This document shows, one piece after another, positions 15,441 through 23,508 of a DNA stretch of 50,968 nucleotides. The stretch comes from an uncultured Emergencia sp. (GTDB lineage Bacteria; Bacillota; Clostridia; Peptostreptococcales; Anaerovoracaceae): positions 1-50,968 of the forward strand of contig CALLDR010000126.1 in assembly GCA_937997955.1 (NCBI GenBank), in the 5' to 3' direction. Each line of letters opens with the position of its first letter. The first letter of the stretch is position 1. The notes beneath the pieces were generated by a model. That model saw only the letters and a program-made list of their open reading frames with translations. It had not been told where the DNA came from and ran no database searches. Position numbers and translations under genes: made by a program.

Positions 15441-16475
15441 ATGGAAACGGTGAAAATCGGCATCTTCATGGAGGACCGGCTCTTTGCCAAAGCCCTGGCA
15501 GTGGGTTTGGCGCGGGAATGCAGGTCCATGGCTTTTCGGATCCTGGACAGGGAAGAAGATGGAAAGGATATGGATCTGGTTCTCGCTGAAGATCCGTGCG
15601 CAGGTCCCAATGTGGTGCGGCTGGTGCGGGACAGCAGTGAGACGCGCCTTGACGAGCCGCCGTACAGTCTCTACAGGTATCTGGAGAGCCAAAACATGGT
15701 CAAAGACCTGATCCGGATCTATTTTGAAATGACCGGCAGGGTGATTCTCCACAGAGGAAGCAGAAAGTGCCAGCTGATATGTTTTGTCTCAGGCGGAGGA
15801 GGCTGGGGTGTTACGTCCACGGCGATCTCCGTCTGCCGCGCTCTGATGCGGCTCTACGGCTGCAGATGCCTGTATCTGAACCTCTGTCCCATCGACGACT
15901 CTAAGAAGTACCTGTCCGGTCAGGGAAATACCAATTTGCTGAAGCTGCTGTATTATCTGCAGCAGGACAGGACATTTCCTCTGGAGGGATTCATAACGGG
16001 CGATGAGGAGCTGGATTACGTGGATACGCGGGTTTTCAACCATTCCTGCGATGAGATGGACATGGAGATCATGGGGCGGCTTTTGGAGAAGGCGGAGGCT
16101 TTGGGCAGGTATGACTTTGTCGCTGTCGACATGGGAAATCATCTGAGCCGCCGGAACCGGCAGATTCTGAGCCATGCGGATATTGTGGCGGAGCTTCTGC
16201 ACGGCAGTCTCCTGGGAAACGGGAAATACTTTTCCTCGATTGCCCGGGAAATAGAGAGGCTGGCGGAGCACAGCCGGCTGATCCGGATCGAAACCTTTTT
16301 TGCCGGCTGGCAGGAGGAGCTGGACGATGACGTCCTTGCCATTTCAGAGGACAGAGAGCTCTTCAGGGCAGATGGGGAGCAGTGTCGCGCCCTAGAGCTT
16401 TCTAAGAATTACGGCTTGGAAATCAGCGCTGTGGCCAGGCGGATCATGGAGGAGCAGAGTCATGGAGAAACTTGA
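15441..16475 (+). CDS. TadZ/CpaE-like protein with degenerate P-loop
   Basis: This 344-residue protein combines an N-terminal receiver-like region (about 1-100) with a MinD/ParA-like region. It opens with SGGGGWGVTSTAISVCRAL, the place of a Walker A box. The lysine and most of the consensus are missing, as in some TadZ proteins. A later YDFVAVDMGN replaces the Walker B stretch. TadZ proteins place the pilus machine at the pole or cell surface. It is the first gene of the operon, with a strong AAAGGAGG site, and overlaps tadA by 14 bp. ATP binding is doubtful. Confidence 0.75.
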   Translation: METVKIGIFMEDRLFAKALAVGLARECRSMAFRILDREEDGKDMDLVLAEDPCAGPNVVRLVRDSSETRLDEPPYSLYRYLESQNMVKDLIRIYFEMTGRVILHRGSRKCQLICFVSGGGGWGVTSTAISVCRALMRLYGCRCLYLNLCPIDDSKKYLSGQGNTNLLKLLYYLQQDRTFPLEGFITGDEELDYVDTRVFNHSCDEMDMEIMGRLLEKAEALGRYDFVAVDMGNHLSRRNRQILSHADIVAELLHGSLLGNGKYFSSIAREIERLAEHSRLIRIETFFAGWQEELDDDVLAISEDRELFRADGEQCRALELSKNYGLEISAVARRIMEEQSHGET

Positions 16476-17670
16476 GCGGGAGCTTCTGCAGGAGCAGATC
16501 AGCAGGGCCAGGAGCGAGATATTGAAATATCCTGAAGGTATGGATGGGGAGACGGCGATGGAGATCATAGAAAACATCGTCATGGACAGCGGCGCTGACC
16601 TCGGCCTTGACGGATACAGTGAAGCTGTGCGGCGGGTCTACGCTCATACGAGAAGCCGTCTGGGCATGCTTGAACCTTACATAGAACGGGATTCCATCAA
16701 CGAGATCATGATCAACGGGAAGGATCATATTTTTCTGGAGGACGGCGGTTCCATGAGGCAGCTCTGGGGACTGTTCGACACGGAAGAAGAGCTGGAAGAG
16801 ATCATTCGGAATATCGCGGCCGGGGTTCATCGGGAAATCAACGAGATGCATCCGATTCTGGACGCCAGGCTGCCGGATGGCTCCCGGGTCAACGCGGTGT
16901 ACGGGAACATAGCTGCCAGCGGTCCGGTGTTGACCATTCGTAAATTTTCCAAGGACAGGATCACCATCGAGCAGATGGTGGCGGGCGGGACGCTGACGGC
17001 GGAGTGCGCCGCTTATCTTCGGACATTAGTTCGCAGCGGCTATAATATTTTCGTCAGCGGCGGCACATCGTCGGGAAAGACGACCTTTCTCAACGCGCTG
17101 TCCGATTTCATTCCGCCGGACGAGCGGGTTATCGTCATCGAGGACTCCAGGGAACTGCAGCTGTCAGGGATCAGCAACCTGGTCCAGCTGGAATGTCATA
17201 ACGCCAACTCTATGGGCCAGGGGCAGGTATCCATGGAAATGCTGATCAAGACCAGCCTGCGGATGCGGCCTGACCGCATCATCGTCGGGGAGGTCAGAGG
17301 CAGAGAGGTTGCCGACATGCTGCAGGCCATGAACACCGGCCATGACGGGTCCATGAGCACGGGGCACGGCAATTCGGTCAGCGGCATGCTGCGCAGGCTG
17401 GAAGCCATGTATCTGATGAGTGCGCAGATACCCATGGACGCCATACGGGCTCAGATTGTAGAGGGGATCGACGTGATGATCCACCTGGGAAGGCTGGCCG
17501 ACGGCAGCCGGCGGGTGTTGGAAATCCAGGAGCTGGTGGACTTTGAGAACGGAAAATACGTTTTAAATCCGCTGTTCTGCCTGGACGGGGACCGGAAGCT
17601 GGTATCTACGGGCCATGATCTGATCAACCGAAGCCGGCTGATACTGAAGGGGTGTGAGCTGAATGGGTGA
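16462..17670 (+). CDS. tadA: Tad/CpaF-type secretion ATPase
   Basis: This 402-residue hexameric ATPase powers assembly of Flp/Tad pili. It has the N-terminal two-helix region, then INEIMINGKDHIFLE, Walker A GGTSSGKTT (K206), the Asp box VIEDSRELQL, Walker B with PDRIIVGEVRG, and the His box GHDGSMSTGHGNS. All catalytic parts are present. The start lies inside the tadZ gene, and the end overlaps the tadB-like gene by 8 bp, so the operon is tightly coupled. Confidence 0.95.
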   Translation: MEKLERELLQEQISRARSEILKYPEGMDGETAMEIIENIVMDSGADLGLDGYSEAVRRVYAHTRSRLGMLEPYIERDSINEIMINGKDHIFLEDGGSMRQLWGLFDTEEELEEIIRNIAAGVHREINEMHPILDARLPDGSRVNAVYGNIAASGPVLTIRKFSKDRITIEQMVAGGTLTAECAAYLRTLVRSGYNIFVSGGTSSGKTTFLNALSDFIPPDERVIVIEDSRELQLSGISNLVQLECHNANSMGQGQVSMEMLIKTSLRMRPDRIIVGEVRGREVADMLQAMNTGHDGSMSTGHGNSVSGMLRRLEAMYLMSAQIPMDAIRAQIVEGIDVMIHLGRLADGSRRVLEIQELVDFENGKYVLNPLFCLDGDRKLVSTGHDLINRSRLILKGCELNG

Positions 17671-18403
17671 TTACCGGACCTATGAGATGAAGCCAGGTGA
17701 AACCCTCTGTTTCTTCGTGTGTCTGGCGGGCGCGCTGCTGGCCTTCGGATATCTGTTTTACGGCAATCTGTTTCTGGCGGTCCTGACGCCGTTTATTTGG
17801 AAAAAGTCAAAGAGCCTCTACTGCGGCTATCGGGCGGAGAAACGGAGAAATCAGCTGCTGCTTCAGTTTCGGGATTTTCTGTACAGCCTGTCCGGCTCCT
17901 TCGCGGCGGGACGCCATATGGAGGAGGCCCTGGAAGAGGCAGGGCGGAACCTGGCCGACATCTATGGAGGCTCTATGATGGAGCGGGAGATTCACGAGAT
18001 GATCTGCAGGATACGGGAGACAGGACAGTCCGAGCTGGAAGCGGTGGAAGCCTTCGCGGTTCGCAGCGGGCTGCCCGACGCGGAGGATTTTGCTGAGGTC
18101 TTCGGCGCGTGCAGGAAGACCGGCGGCGATATGGTGGCGGCGGTCAACAAAGCGGCGGCAGTCATCGGTGAAAAAATCAGCGTTGAGCAGGAGATCAGGA
18201 CCATGGTATCGCAGAAAAAGCTGGAAGGAAGGATCATCACGGCCATGCCGCTTTTGGTCATTCTGTTTCTGCAGACCGCATCGCCAGAATATCTGTCTGT
18301 CATGTATACGACCCTGGCAGGGAGGATTCTGATGAGCGTAGCCGTGGCTGCCATCGTGGGCGCCGGCATTATGATAGAAAGGATCACACGGATCGATATA
18401 TGA
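17663..18403 (+). CDS. TadB-like pilus inner-membrane protein (T2SSF domain)
   Basis: This 246-residue protein carries a type II secretion F domain in its cytoplasmic part: FRDFLYSLSGSFAAGRHMEEAL, with ACRKTGGDMVAAVNKAA. Membrane segments lie at about residues 14-40 and two near the C-terminus (200-218 and 222-238). It would form the platform that the TadA ATPase turns, paired with the TadC-like protein. It overlaps tadA by 8 bp and the next gene by 4 bp (ATGA). Confidence 0.85.
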   Translation: MGDYRTYEMKPGETLCFFVCLAGALLAFGYLFYGNLFLAVLTPFIWKKSKSLYCGYRAEKRRNQLLLQFRDFLYSLSGSFAAGRHMEEALEEAGRNLADIYGGSMMEREIHEMICRIRETGQSELEAVEAFAVRSGLPDAEDFAEVFGACRKTGGDMVAAVNKAAAVIGEKISVEQEIRTMVSQKKLEGRIITAMPLLVILFLQTASPEYLSVMYTTLAGRILMSVAVAAIVGAGIMIERITRIDI

Positions 18404-19434
18404 GAACGAAGCATGAAAAGTATGAGATCAAAGGGTTTCTGGCAAAACAGCTGCGTCCTTTCTGGCAGTTTTGTCTGGAAAAGAGATGGACGGTGTGTCT
18501 TCTGGCGTCGGCGGTGTTGGCGCTGACAGCCCTGCAGATCGCCAGCAGCAGACCGGCGGAAAAGGTCTGCGTCAAAGATGAAACAGGCCGGCTCATAGAG
18601 CTGCGTCTTGGGGAGGGAGGTTCCTCTGTGTCGGTGCCGCTGACGGCAGAAGCGCAGAGAGATGGGGAGACGGTAAGGGCAGAGGTTCTGCTGACTTTGC
18701 GCCAAACAGATCAAAACGGTCAAATGGAAGATGGTGAGGCATCGGGCGAGACAGCGGGAACTGAAAAGGAACTGGCGCGGGAGCTTGCCGACGTCCTGGC
18801 GGACCTGTCTGACGGAGAAGCGGAGATAACGCTGCCGGCGCAGCTGGCGGACGGTACTCTGATCTCATGGTCCCAGGACCGGGAACTGGGTTCCTATCTG
18901 GCTGTGCTGCTGATCCTGCCGCTGGGCATGATATTTCTGTATCGGGATCGGCAGCAGAAGGAGAAAACGGCGCGAAAGCGTCAGGCCGATCAGATCCGCA
19001 AAGGCCTGCCGGGGTTTCACGATCAGCTTTTACTGCTGCTTTCCAGCGGCCTGATCTTTCACGATGCCTTTGGGCGCATCGCGGAAGGCTGCCGCAGACG
19101 GCAGGAGCAGGACGCGCTGCAGAGGCTGATCGTAGAAGCGGAAACGGCCTGCCAGGAGACTGGATCGAGCCTGGTCACCGTGCTTGCGGAAAGCGCCAGA
19201 GCGGTCGGTGTGCGGGAATTTTCCCGCATGGTAAGGATCATTTCTGAAAATCAGAGCAAGGGGGTGGATCTGAGGGAAAAACTGGAGTCGGAAAGCGAGA
19301 TCCTCTGGAACCAGCGAAAGAAGCTGGCGGAGGAACGGGGAAAGGCGGCGGAGACGAAGCTGTCGTTTCCTCTGGCAATTCTGCTGGTGGTGCTGATCGT
19401 GATCACCGCGTCACCGGCAATTCTGGATATGTGA
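18400..19434 (+). CDS. TadC-like pilus inner-membrane protein with extra external domain
   Basis: This 344-residue partner of TadB has a C-terminal T2SSF-like domain (LPGFHDQLLLLLSSGLIFHDAF, then VREFSRMVRIISENQSKG) and a terminal membrane segment (FPLAILLVVLIVITASPAIL). Unusually, a first membrane segment (about residues 30-49) is followed by some 110 residues of polar, acidic sequence before the second segment near 168-185. This predicts an additional domain outside the cytoplasm. It overlaps tadB by ATGA. Confidence 0.75.
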   Translation: MRTKHEKYEIKGFLAKQLRPFWQFCLEKRWTVCLLASAVLALTALQIASSRPAEKVCVKDETGRLIELRLGEGGSSVSVPLTAEAQRDGETVRAEVLLTLRQTDQNGQMEDGEASGETAGTEKELARELADVLADLSDGEAEITLPAQLADGTLISWSQDRELGSYLAVLLILPLGMIFLYRDRQQKEKTARKRQADQIRKGLPGFHDQLLLLLSSGLIFHDAFGRIAEGCRRRQEQDALQRLIVEAETACQETGSSLVTVLAESARAVGVREFSRMVRIISENQSKGVDLREKLESESEILWNQRKKLAEERGKAAETKLSFPLAILLVVLIVITASPAILDM

Positions 19435-19446
19435 GGTGAGACGGAT

Positions 19447-19590
19447 ATGATAAGAACGCTGAGAAGCAAGAAAGGCATGGAGATGGTGCAGGTGGCGATT
19501 CTGATCGCCCTGGCTGTAGCCATCGGTCTGATCTTCAAGACGGAGATCACGGAATTTGTCAACAATACCTTTAAGGATCTGAACGGATGA
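19447..19590 (+). CDS. Flp1-like type IVb pilin
   Basis: This 47-residue pilin reads MIRTLRSKKG, then MEMVQVAILIALAVAIGLIF, then a short polar tail ending KDLNG. The basic leader ending in Gly10, followed directly by a hydrophobic helix, is the layout of Flp prepilins. The residue at mature position +5 is Gln rather than the usual Glu; the nearest Glu is at +2. Its ATG lies 12 bp after the tadC-like gene with GGTGAG upstream, and its TGA overlaps the next ATG. No prepilin peptidase gene is seen in this window. Confidence 0.8.
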   Translation: MIRTLRSKKGMEMVQVAILIALAVAIGLIFKTEITEFVNNTFKDLNG

Positions 19591-19904
19591 GAAACAAGCG
19601 GGGTGATGAATTTGTGGAGGCCGCCATGGTACTGCCGGTACTGATCCTGACCATCCTCAGTATGATCCTGCTGATGCTGTTTTTCTTCACCTGTCTGAAA
19701 AACCAGACTTCCATGCATCAGAGGATGCTGGATTACAGCGCGGACAGCGGGAAGACCTTTCAGCTGCATAAGGACCATACGGAGACCAGCAGGCGCTCGC
19801 GGGGAATCACGGCCATGCTGCTTCACAAGGATATGGAGGGAAGGCTATACGTCATCAACGAGGCGGATTTCATCAGGGCAGGTGATCTGTTTGATCTGGA
19901 ATGA
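19587..19904 (+). CDS. TadE-like pseudopilin
   Basis: This 105-residue protein opens with RGDEFVEAAMVLPVLILTIL, the TadE pattern of a short polar leader, a Glu and one hydrophobic helix, followed by a polar domain. TadE-like minor pilins act in Flp pilus assembly. It overlaps the pilin gene by ATGA and the next gene by 23 bp. Confidence 0.75.
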   Translation: MRNKRGDEFVEAAMVLPVLILTILSMILLMLFFFTCLKNQTSMHQRMLDYSADSGKTFQLHKDHTETSRRSRGITAMLLHKDMEGRLYVINEADFIRAGDLFDLE

Positions 19905-21114
19905 CCGCAGCAGGAAGGGCTCTGTGACCGTATTCGTGTGTCTCTTCTTTCTGACCATGGTATCCATGATCTTCGCGTTTATAGACGCTTCCAGAAGGAC
20001 GGCAGTGAACAGCTCCGCGGAAGCGCTGTGCAGCCTTTGGACGGAATCTGTACTGGCAGAATATGATCTGAATCTGCAGAGGCGGTATAACGTGTTTGGA
20101 TTTTACGGATATCCGAAGGACGTGACAGACAAGCTGGACTACTACGCGGAAGGCTCTTTCCGGGACAAGAAGTACATAGAATACGGCGGCAGCAGCTGCA
20201 GTCTCTACGACTACGCGCTCACGGACGTGGATCTTCTCAGTGAACAGCTGGTGAAGGCGGGAAAGCTGGCATTTACGGAAAAGTTCATAAAGCCGGACAA
20301 GGAGGTTGTAAGCGTGGAGCGCGCCGGAACCCAGGACGAAGACGGCGGCGGAGGACGGAAACTCTTTGATGATCTGCCTTCAGAGGGCAGCGACAAAGGC
20401 TATTCTCTCGCGGCGGTCACGGAGGCCATTTCCGGTCTGTCCTCTCTTGGAGACGTGGTCAGAGCGGGCAGCGACAGCTACTTTGTCGAACAGTACATCT
20501 TTGCGTATTTTAAGGATGCCAGCGACGGAAAGGACCTGGGGGAGACGTATTTTTCGCAGGAGATCGAGTATATCATCTGCGGTAAAAAGTCGGACAGCGC
20601 CAACGGACGCAGCATCCGCAATAAGATCGTGGCGCTCCGTGAGGGAACCAATTATCTGTGCATCAGCACATCTCCCTCTATGCGCGCCCAGGTTATGGCG
20701 GCTGCTCAGCTGCTGACACCGGGTCCCGCCGCGGCCGTAACGGAAAAGGCATTGACGGCGGCCTGGGCTCTGGCGGAGAGTGTCAACGATTACAAGCTGC
20801 TGATGGCCGGGCACCGGATTCCGCTGGTGAAAACGGAGCGTTTCTGGGCGACGGATCTGGACTCCGTCGTGGCCAATCAGGAGCAGGGCTGCATTTTTAC
20901 GGGTATCGATGAGGGTGAGGATTACAGCGATTATCTGCGCCTTTTTACATACACCATGGACAGCAGGGTACGTATCCTTCGGATCATGGATCTGATCCAG
21001 ATCAACATGCGGTATCTGTATTATGACAGCTTTCTCCTGCGGGAATACAACGGCGGCGTCAGATTTGTCATGAAAGTGAACGGCGTAGATCATGAAATGG
21101 TTAAGAAATACTAG
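19882..21114 (+). CDS. Large TadG/DUF5702-like minor pilin
   Basis: This 410-residue protein has a short basic leader (RSRKGSVTVFVCLFFLTMVS) and one N-terminal membrane helix, then a long external domain with RRTAVNSSAEALCSLWTESVLAEYDLNLQRRYNVFGFYGY. That pattern is shared by the large TadG/DUF5702-type proteins of clostridial Tad loci. The start is uncertain: a GTG at 19882 inside the previous gene is the first in-frame choice, and no ATG precedes the membrane helix. The end overlaps the next gene by 23 bp. Confidence 0.65.
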   Translation: MICLIWNDRSRKGSVTVFVCLFFLTMVSMIFAFIDASRRTAVNSSAEALCSLWTESVLAEYDLNLQRRYNVFGFYGYPKDVTDKLDYYAEGSFRDKKYIEYGGSSCSLYDYALTDVDLLSEQLVKAGKLAFTEKFIKPDKEVVSVERAGTQDEDGGGGRKLFDDLPSEGSDKGYSLAAVTEAISGLSSLGDVVRAGSDSYFVEQYIFAYFKDASDGKDLGETYFSQEIEYIICGKKSDSANGRSIRNKIVALREGTNYLCISTSPSMRAQVMAAAQLLTPGPAAAVTEKALTAAWALAESVNDYKLLMAGHRIPLVKTERFWATDLDSVVANQEQGCIFTGIDEGEDYSDYLRLFTYTMDSRVRILRIMDLIQINMRYLYYDSFLLREYNGGVRFVMKVNGVDHEMVKKY

Positions 21115-21853
21115 AGGCGGCAGCTATCTTGTGGAGGCTGTGATCATCGTTCCGGTTTTCATCATATCGGTGCTGATGCTGATCACCATCATTCCCATTA
21201 TGGCCGGCTGTGAAAACGTGACCTTTTCCGTATGCGACGAACTGCACGGAGAGTCTGTCAAATCGGCTTTCCGCCAGAATCCTGCCGCTTTGCCCGTGGT
21301 TCTGCAGAGCAGAGTCAAGTCGGAGAACAGCAGAATGGATTCGTTTCACATCCGGTTTTACCGGTATCTGTACGCGGAAGAGGATATTGAGGATCTGCTG
21401 CAGGTAGATGTGCGGGCGGTCTTTTCTGAGAAGAATCCTATCGGAATACTCAGCGCCGTGACCTTTGACGGACGTGTCAGGGCCAGAGCGTTTACGGGGA
21501 AGCTGCACAAATACCCGCCCGGCTCTTCCGGGAATGAGGAAGAAGATGAGCGCATCGTATATATCTTTCCGGAATGGGGAACGAAGTACCACGGCAAGCA
21601 GTGCACCTATGTGAAGGCGTCCTGCCAGATGGTCTACTTATCGCAGAACATCAAAGGGAGCTACACACCGTGTAAATTATGTGATGCCCAGTCGGCCCGA
21701 CTCGGTAGCCCTGTGTTCTGCTTTCAGGAAAGCGGCAGGGCCTATCACACGGCGGACTGCAGGATCGTGGAACGGTATTACGTGGAGATCGAAAAAGGAA
21801 AGGCTGAGGAACAGGGCTATACGCCCTGCAGCAAGTGCGGAGGAGGCCAGTGA
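21092..21853 (+). CDS. TadE-like protein with two His-Cys3 motifs
   Basis: This 253-residue protein starts as a TadE-like minor pilin (RGGSYLVEAVIIVPVFIISVL plus one helix). Its C-terminal third holds two copies of a motif with identical spacing: H167-x3-C171-x22-C194-x2-C197 and H219-x3-C223-x22-C246-x2-C249. The second ends GYTPCSKC, the first SYTPCKLC. This resembles the Ada-type or YHxxxC...CxxC zinc-binding repeats seen in some Gram-positive extracellular proteins. Metal binding or disulfide formation outside the cell is inferred. It lies inside the pilus operon and its stop overlaps the next start. Confidence 0.7.
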   Translation: MKWLRNTRGGSYLVEAVIIVPVFIISVLMLITIIPIMAGCENVTFSVCDELHGESVKSAFRQNPAALPVVLQSRVKSENSRMDSFHIRFYRYLYAEEDIEDLLQVDVRAVFSEKNPIGILSAVTFDGRVRARAFTGKLHKYPPGSSGNEEEDERIVYIFPEWGTKYHGKQCTYVKASCQMVYLSQNIKGSYTPCKLCDAQSARLGSPVFCFQESGRAYHTADCRIVERYYVEIEKGKAEEQGYTPCSKCGGGQ

Positions 21854-22377
21854 TGAACGGACAGCTTGAGATTACCTATGAAAGAGGGGCGCTGCCCGGC
21901 TATGTGAGGGATATCCTGACTGCGGGAGCCAGCCGGCTGTTTCTGCCAGTTGGCTTCGTGGAAGACGGCGGTCTCCTGTCCGGACACTTCAGGACGGAGG
22001 GCTATCGAAGGCTTTCCTCTGTGGCGTCCGCCGGAACAGGAGAGCTTCTCGGCATCGTGCTGGCCATTCTTCACGGCGTCTGGCAGACGGAGCGGATTTA
22101 CCTGTTTTCGGAGCTGTATGAGATCAGGAACGATTGTATCTATGTGGAGCCGGACTTCCGGGACGTGCGTCTGGCGTTTATTCCGGCGGCGGAAGAGACG
22201 CCGCTGACGGACAAGCTGACCGTGCTGCTGCAGTCCATGAGGGGACTGGTCAGCAGGGAAGGCTATGGTTACATAGATAAGGCGGCTGCCTTTCTTCAGG
22301 AGGACTGGGGATACAGAGCCCTGATCCACCGGCTGGAGGAGCTGCGCAGAGAAGTGTACCTGTGCAGTGTAAAGTAG
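21853..22377 (+). CDS. DUF6382-like protein, last gene of the Tad operon
   Basis: This 174-residue soluble protein starts LEITYERGALPGYV and carries IYVEPDFRDVRLAFIP. The layout resembles the DUF6382 region found ahead of FHA domains in clostridial Tad loci, but no FHA domain is present here. Its function is unknown; a regulatory or signalling adaptor for the pilus is a guess. The ATG at 21853 overlaps the preceding TGA (TGATG) with GGAGG just upstream, so the in-frame start at 21835 is less likely. Confidence 0.6.
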   Translation: MNGQLEITYERGALPGYVRDILTAGASRLFLPVGFVEDGGLLSGHFRTEGYRRLSSVASAGTGELLGIVLAILHGVWQTERIYLFSELYEIRNDCIYVEPDFRDVRLAFIPAAEETPLTDKLTVLLQSMRGLVSREGYGYIDKAAAFLQEDWGYRALIHRLEELRREVYLCSVK

Positions 22378-22772
22378 CCGCGGGGAGCGGCGGACTGTGG
22401 TGGACTGTAAAGAATAGTAAAGGGACAGTAAAGGACAGCAAGGCCCTCCGGGAACGGAAAAAGGACAACTTAAGGACAACTTAATATTGGCAAGTTTGCT
22501 GGCAGGGCCGCGCGGAAGCGCGGCCCTGCGGCCGTTGGGACTCTGCGGGTGCTGCGGTTCCGCGTCTGCCGCTGGTGAGGACAGGGCGGGATGCGGCGGG
22601 AGGAAATCTCCCATGTCTATTTCCTCTTTTCACGCATATGATGAAGTAACGGGCTTTTGTCCAGGCCTTCCGCCGGCGGCCCCGCGGCAGACGCAGGGGC
22701 CGCCGGCACTGGATCGAGGCGGGCAGAAGCAGGCGGCAGCAGGAAAACGAGAGTGAAAAGGGAGGCACAGGC
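22378..22772 (+). other. 395-bp gap with perfect hairpin and slippage repeats
   Basis: No gene is supported here. Frames open on both strands are short, Arg/Pro/Gly-rich and lack ribosome sites. There is a perfect 12-bp inverted repeat GCAGGGCCGCGC-GGAA-GCGCGGCCCTGC (22502-22529) with no T-tract, and an 11-bp tandem repeat AAGGACAACTT (22461-22471, 22472-22482). Confidence 0.6.
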
Positions 22773-23369
22773 GTGAACAGGAGGAAGATCAGAAAATATC
22801 GCAGCTCCAGAAAAAATTCCGGGGTGAAATTTATAGGTATTCTTGGTATAATGGTGATGGCGGTAATATGCGGCTATATGACAGCGCGCTTTATTATCGC
22901 GCCGCTGCTGGGCTATGACACGGAGGTTCTGAAGCTGGACTTTCCATCAAAGCTGACCAGTTTTCTGGACAGGGGAGAGACAGATGAATCGGACAGCGGC
23001 GCTGACAGTGATGACTCTGACAGTGATGAGGCAGACAGCGGCGACAGTGATGAGGACAGCGGCGGGGACGACGCAGAGGAATCAGATGATGAGAATGCTG
23101 ATGACGCTGATAAAACAGCTTCCGGCGAGGGGACCGCGGAGAGCGACAGCGGCTACGCGCTGCAGTTCGGTCTCTTTACCACGAAGGACAGGGCCCAGGA
23201 ACTGGTGGACGATCTGGATGCCGATGGCGTCGATGCGCAGATCCGGGAAATCGATGGAAAATACAAGGTGATCAGCCCGCTGGTGGACACCAAGGATGAA
23301 GCCGTGGAGATGCTGAAGGACACCAAGACAGACCGGGTGAAAGACGTATTCATCACTGTGGTAGAGTGA
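22773..23369 (+). CDS. Membrane-anchored SPOR-domain protein
   Basis: This 198-residue protein has a basic cytoplasmic start (RRKIRKYRSSRKN) and one membrane helix (about 18-45). An external linker of about 45 residues follows, made almost only of Asp, Ser, Glu and Gly (about 70-125). It ends in a SPOR-like domain (YALQFGLFTTKDRAQELVDDL to VKDVFITVVE). SPOR domains bind denuded septal peptidoglycan, which suggests a role at division or sporulation septa. The GTG start has GGGAGG about 8 nt upstream. Confidence 0.75.
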   Translation: MNRRKIRKYRSSRKNSGVKFIGILGIMVMAVICGYMTARFIIAPLLGYDTEVLKLDFPSKLTSFLDRGETDESDSGADSDDSDSDEADSGDSDEDSGGDDAEESDDENADDADKTASGEGTAESDSGYALQFGLFTTKDRAQELVDDLDADGVDAQIREIDGKYKVISPLVDTKDEAVEMLKDTKTDRVKDVFITVVE

Positions 23370-23381
23370 CGCAGACGCAGC

Positions 23382-23438
23382 AGCGCGACGCAGATGAGAC
23401 AGCGCGACGCAGACGAGGCAAAGCGATGCAGATGAGAC
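23382..23438 (+). repeat. 19-bp degenerate tandem repeat, three copies
   Basis: AGCGCGACGCAGATGAGAC (23382-23400) is followed by AGCGCGACGCAGACGAGGC (23401-23419) and a decayed third copy to 23438. The repeats lie between the SPOR gene and rarA. Confidence 0.8.
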
Positions 23439-23508
23439 TGTGGGAATAAACACAAGAAGTGATAACAAACGCAAAAATAAAAACAGAAGAAGAAACGAGG
23501 CATATTTT

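Noticed and set aside
22481..22768. Frames on both strands in the gap before the SPOR gene
   Set aside because: Both are low-complexity, overlap the perfect hairpin and lack ribosome sites.
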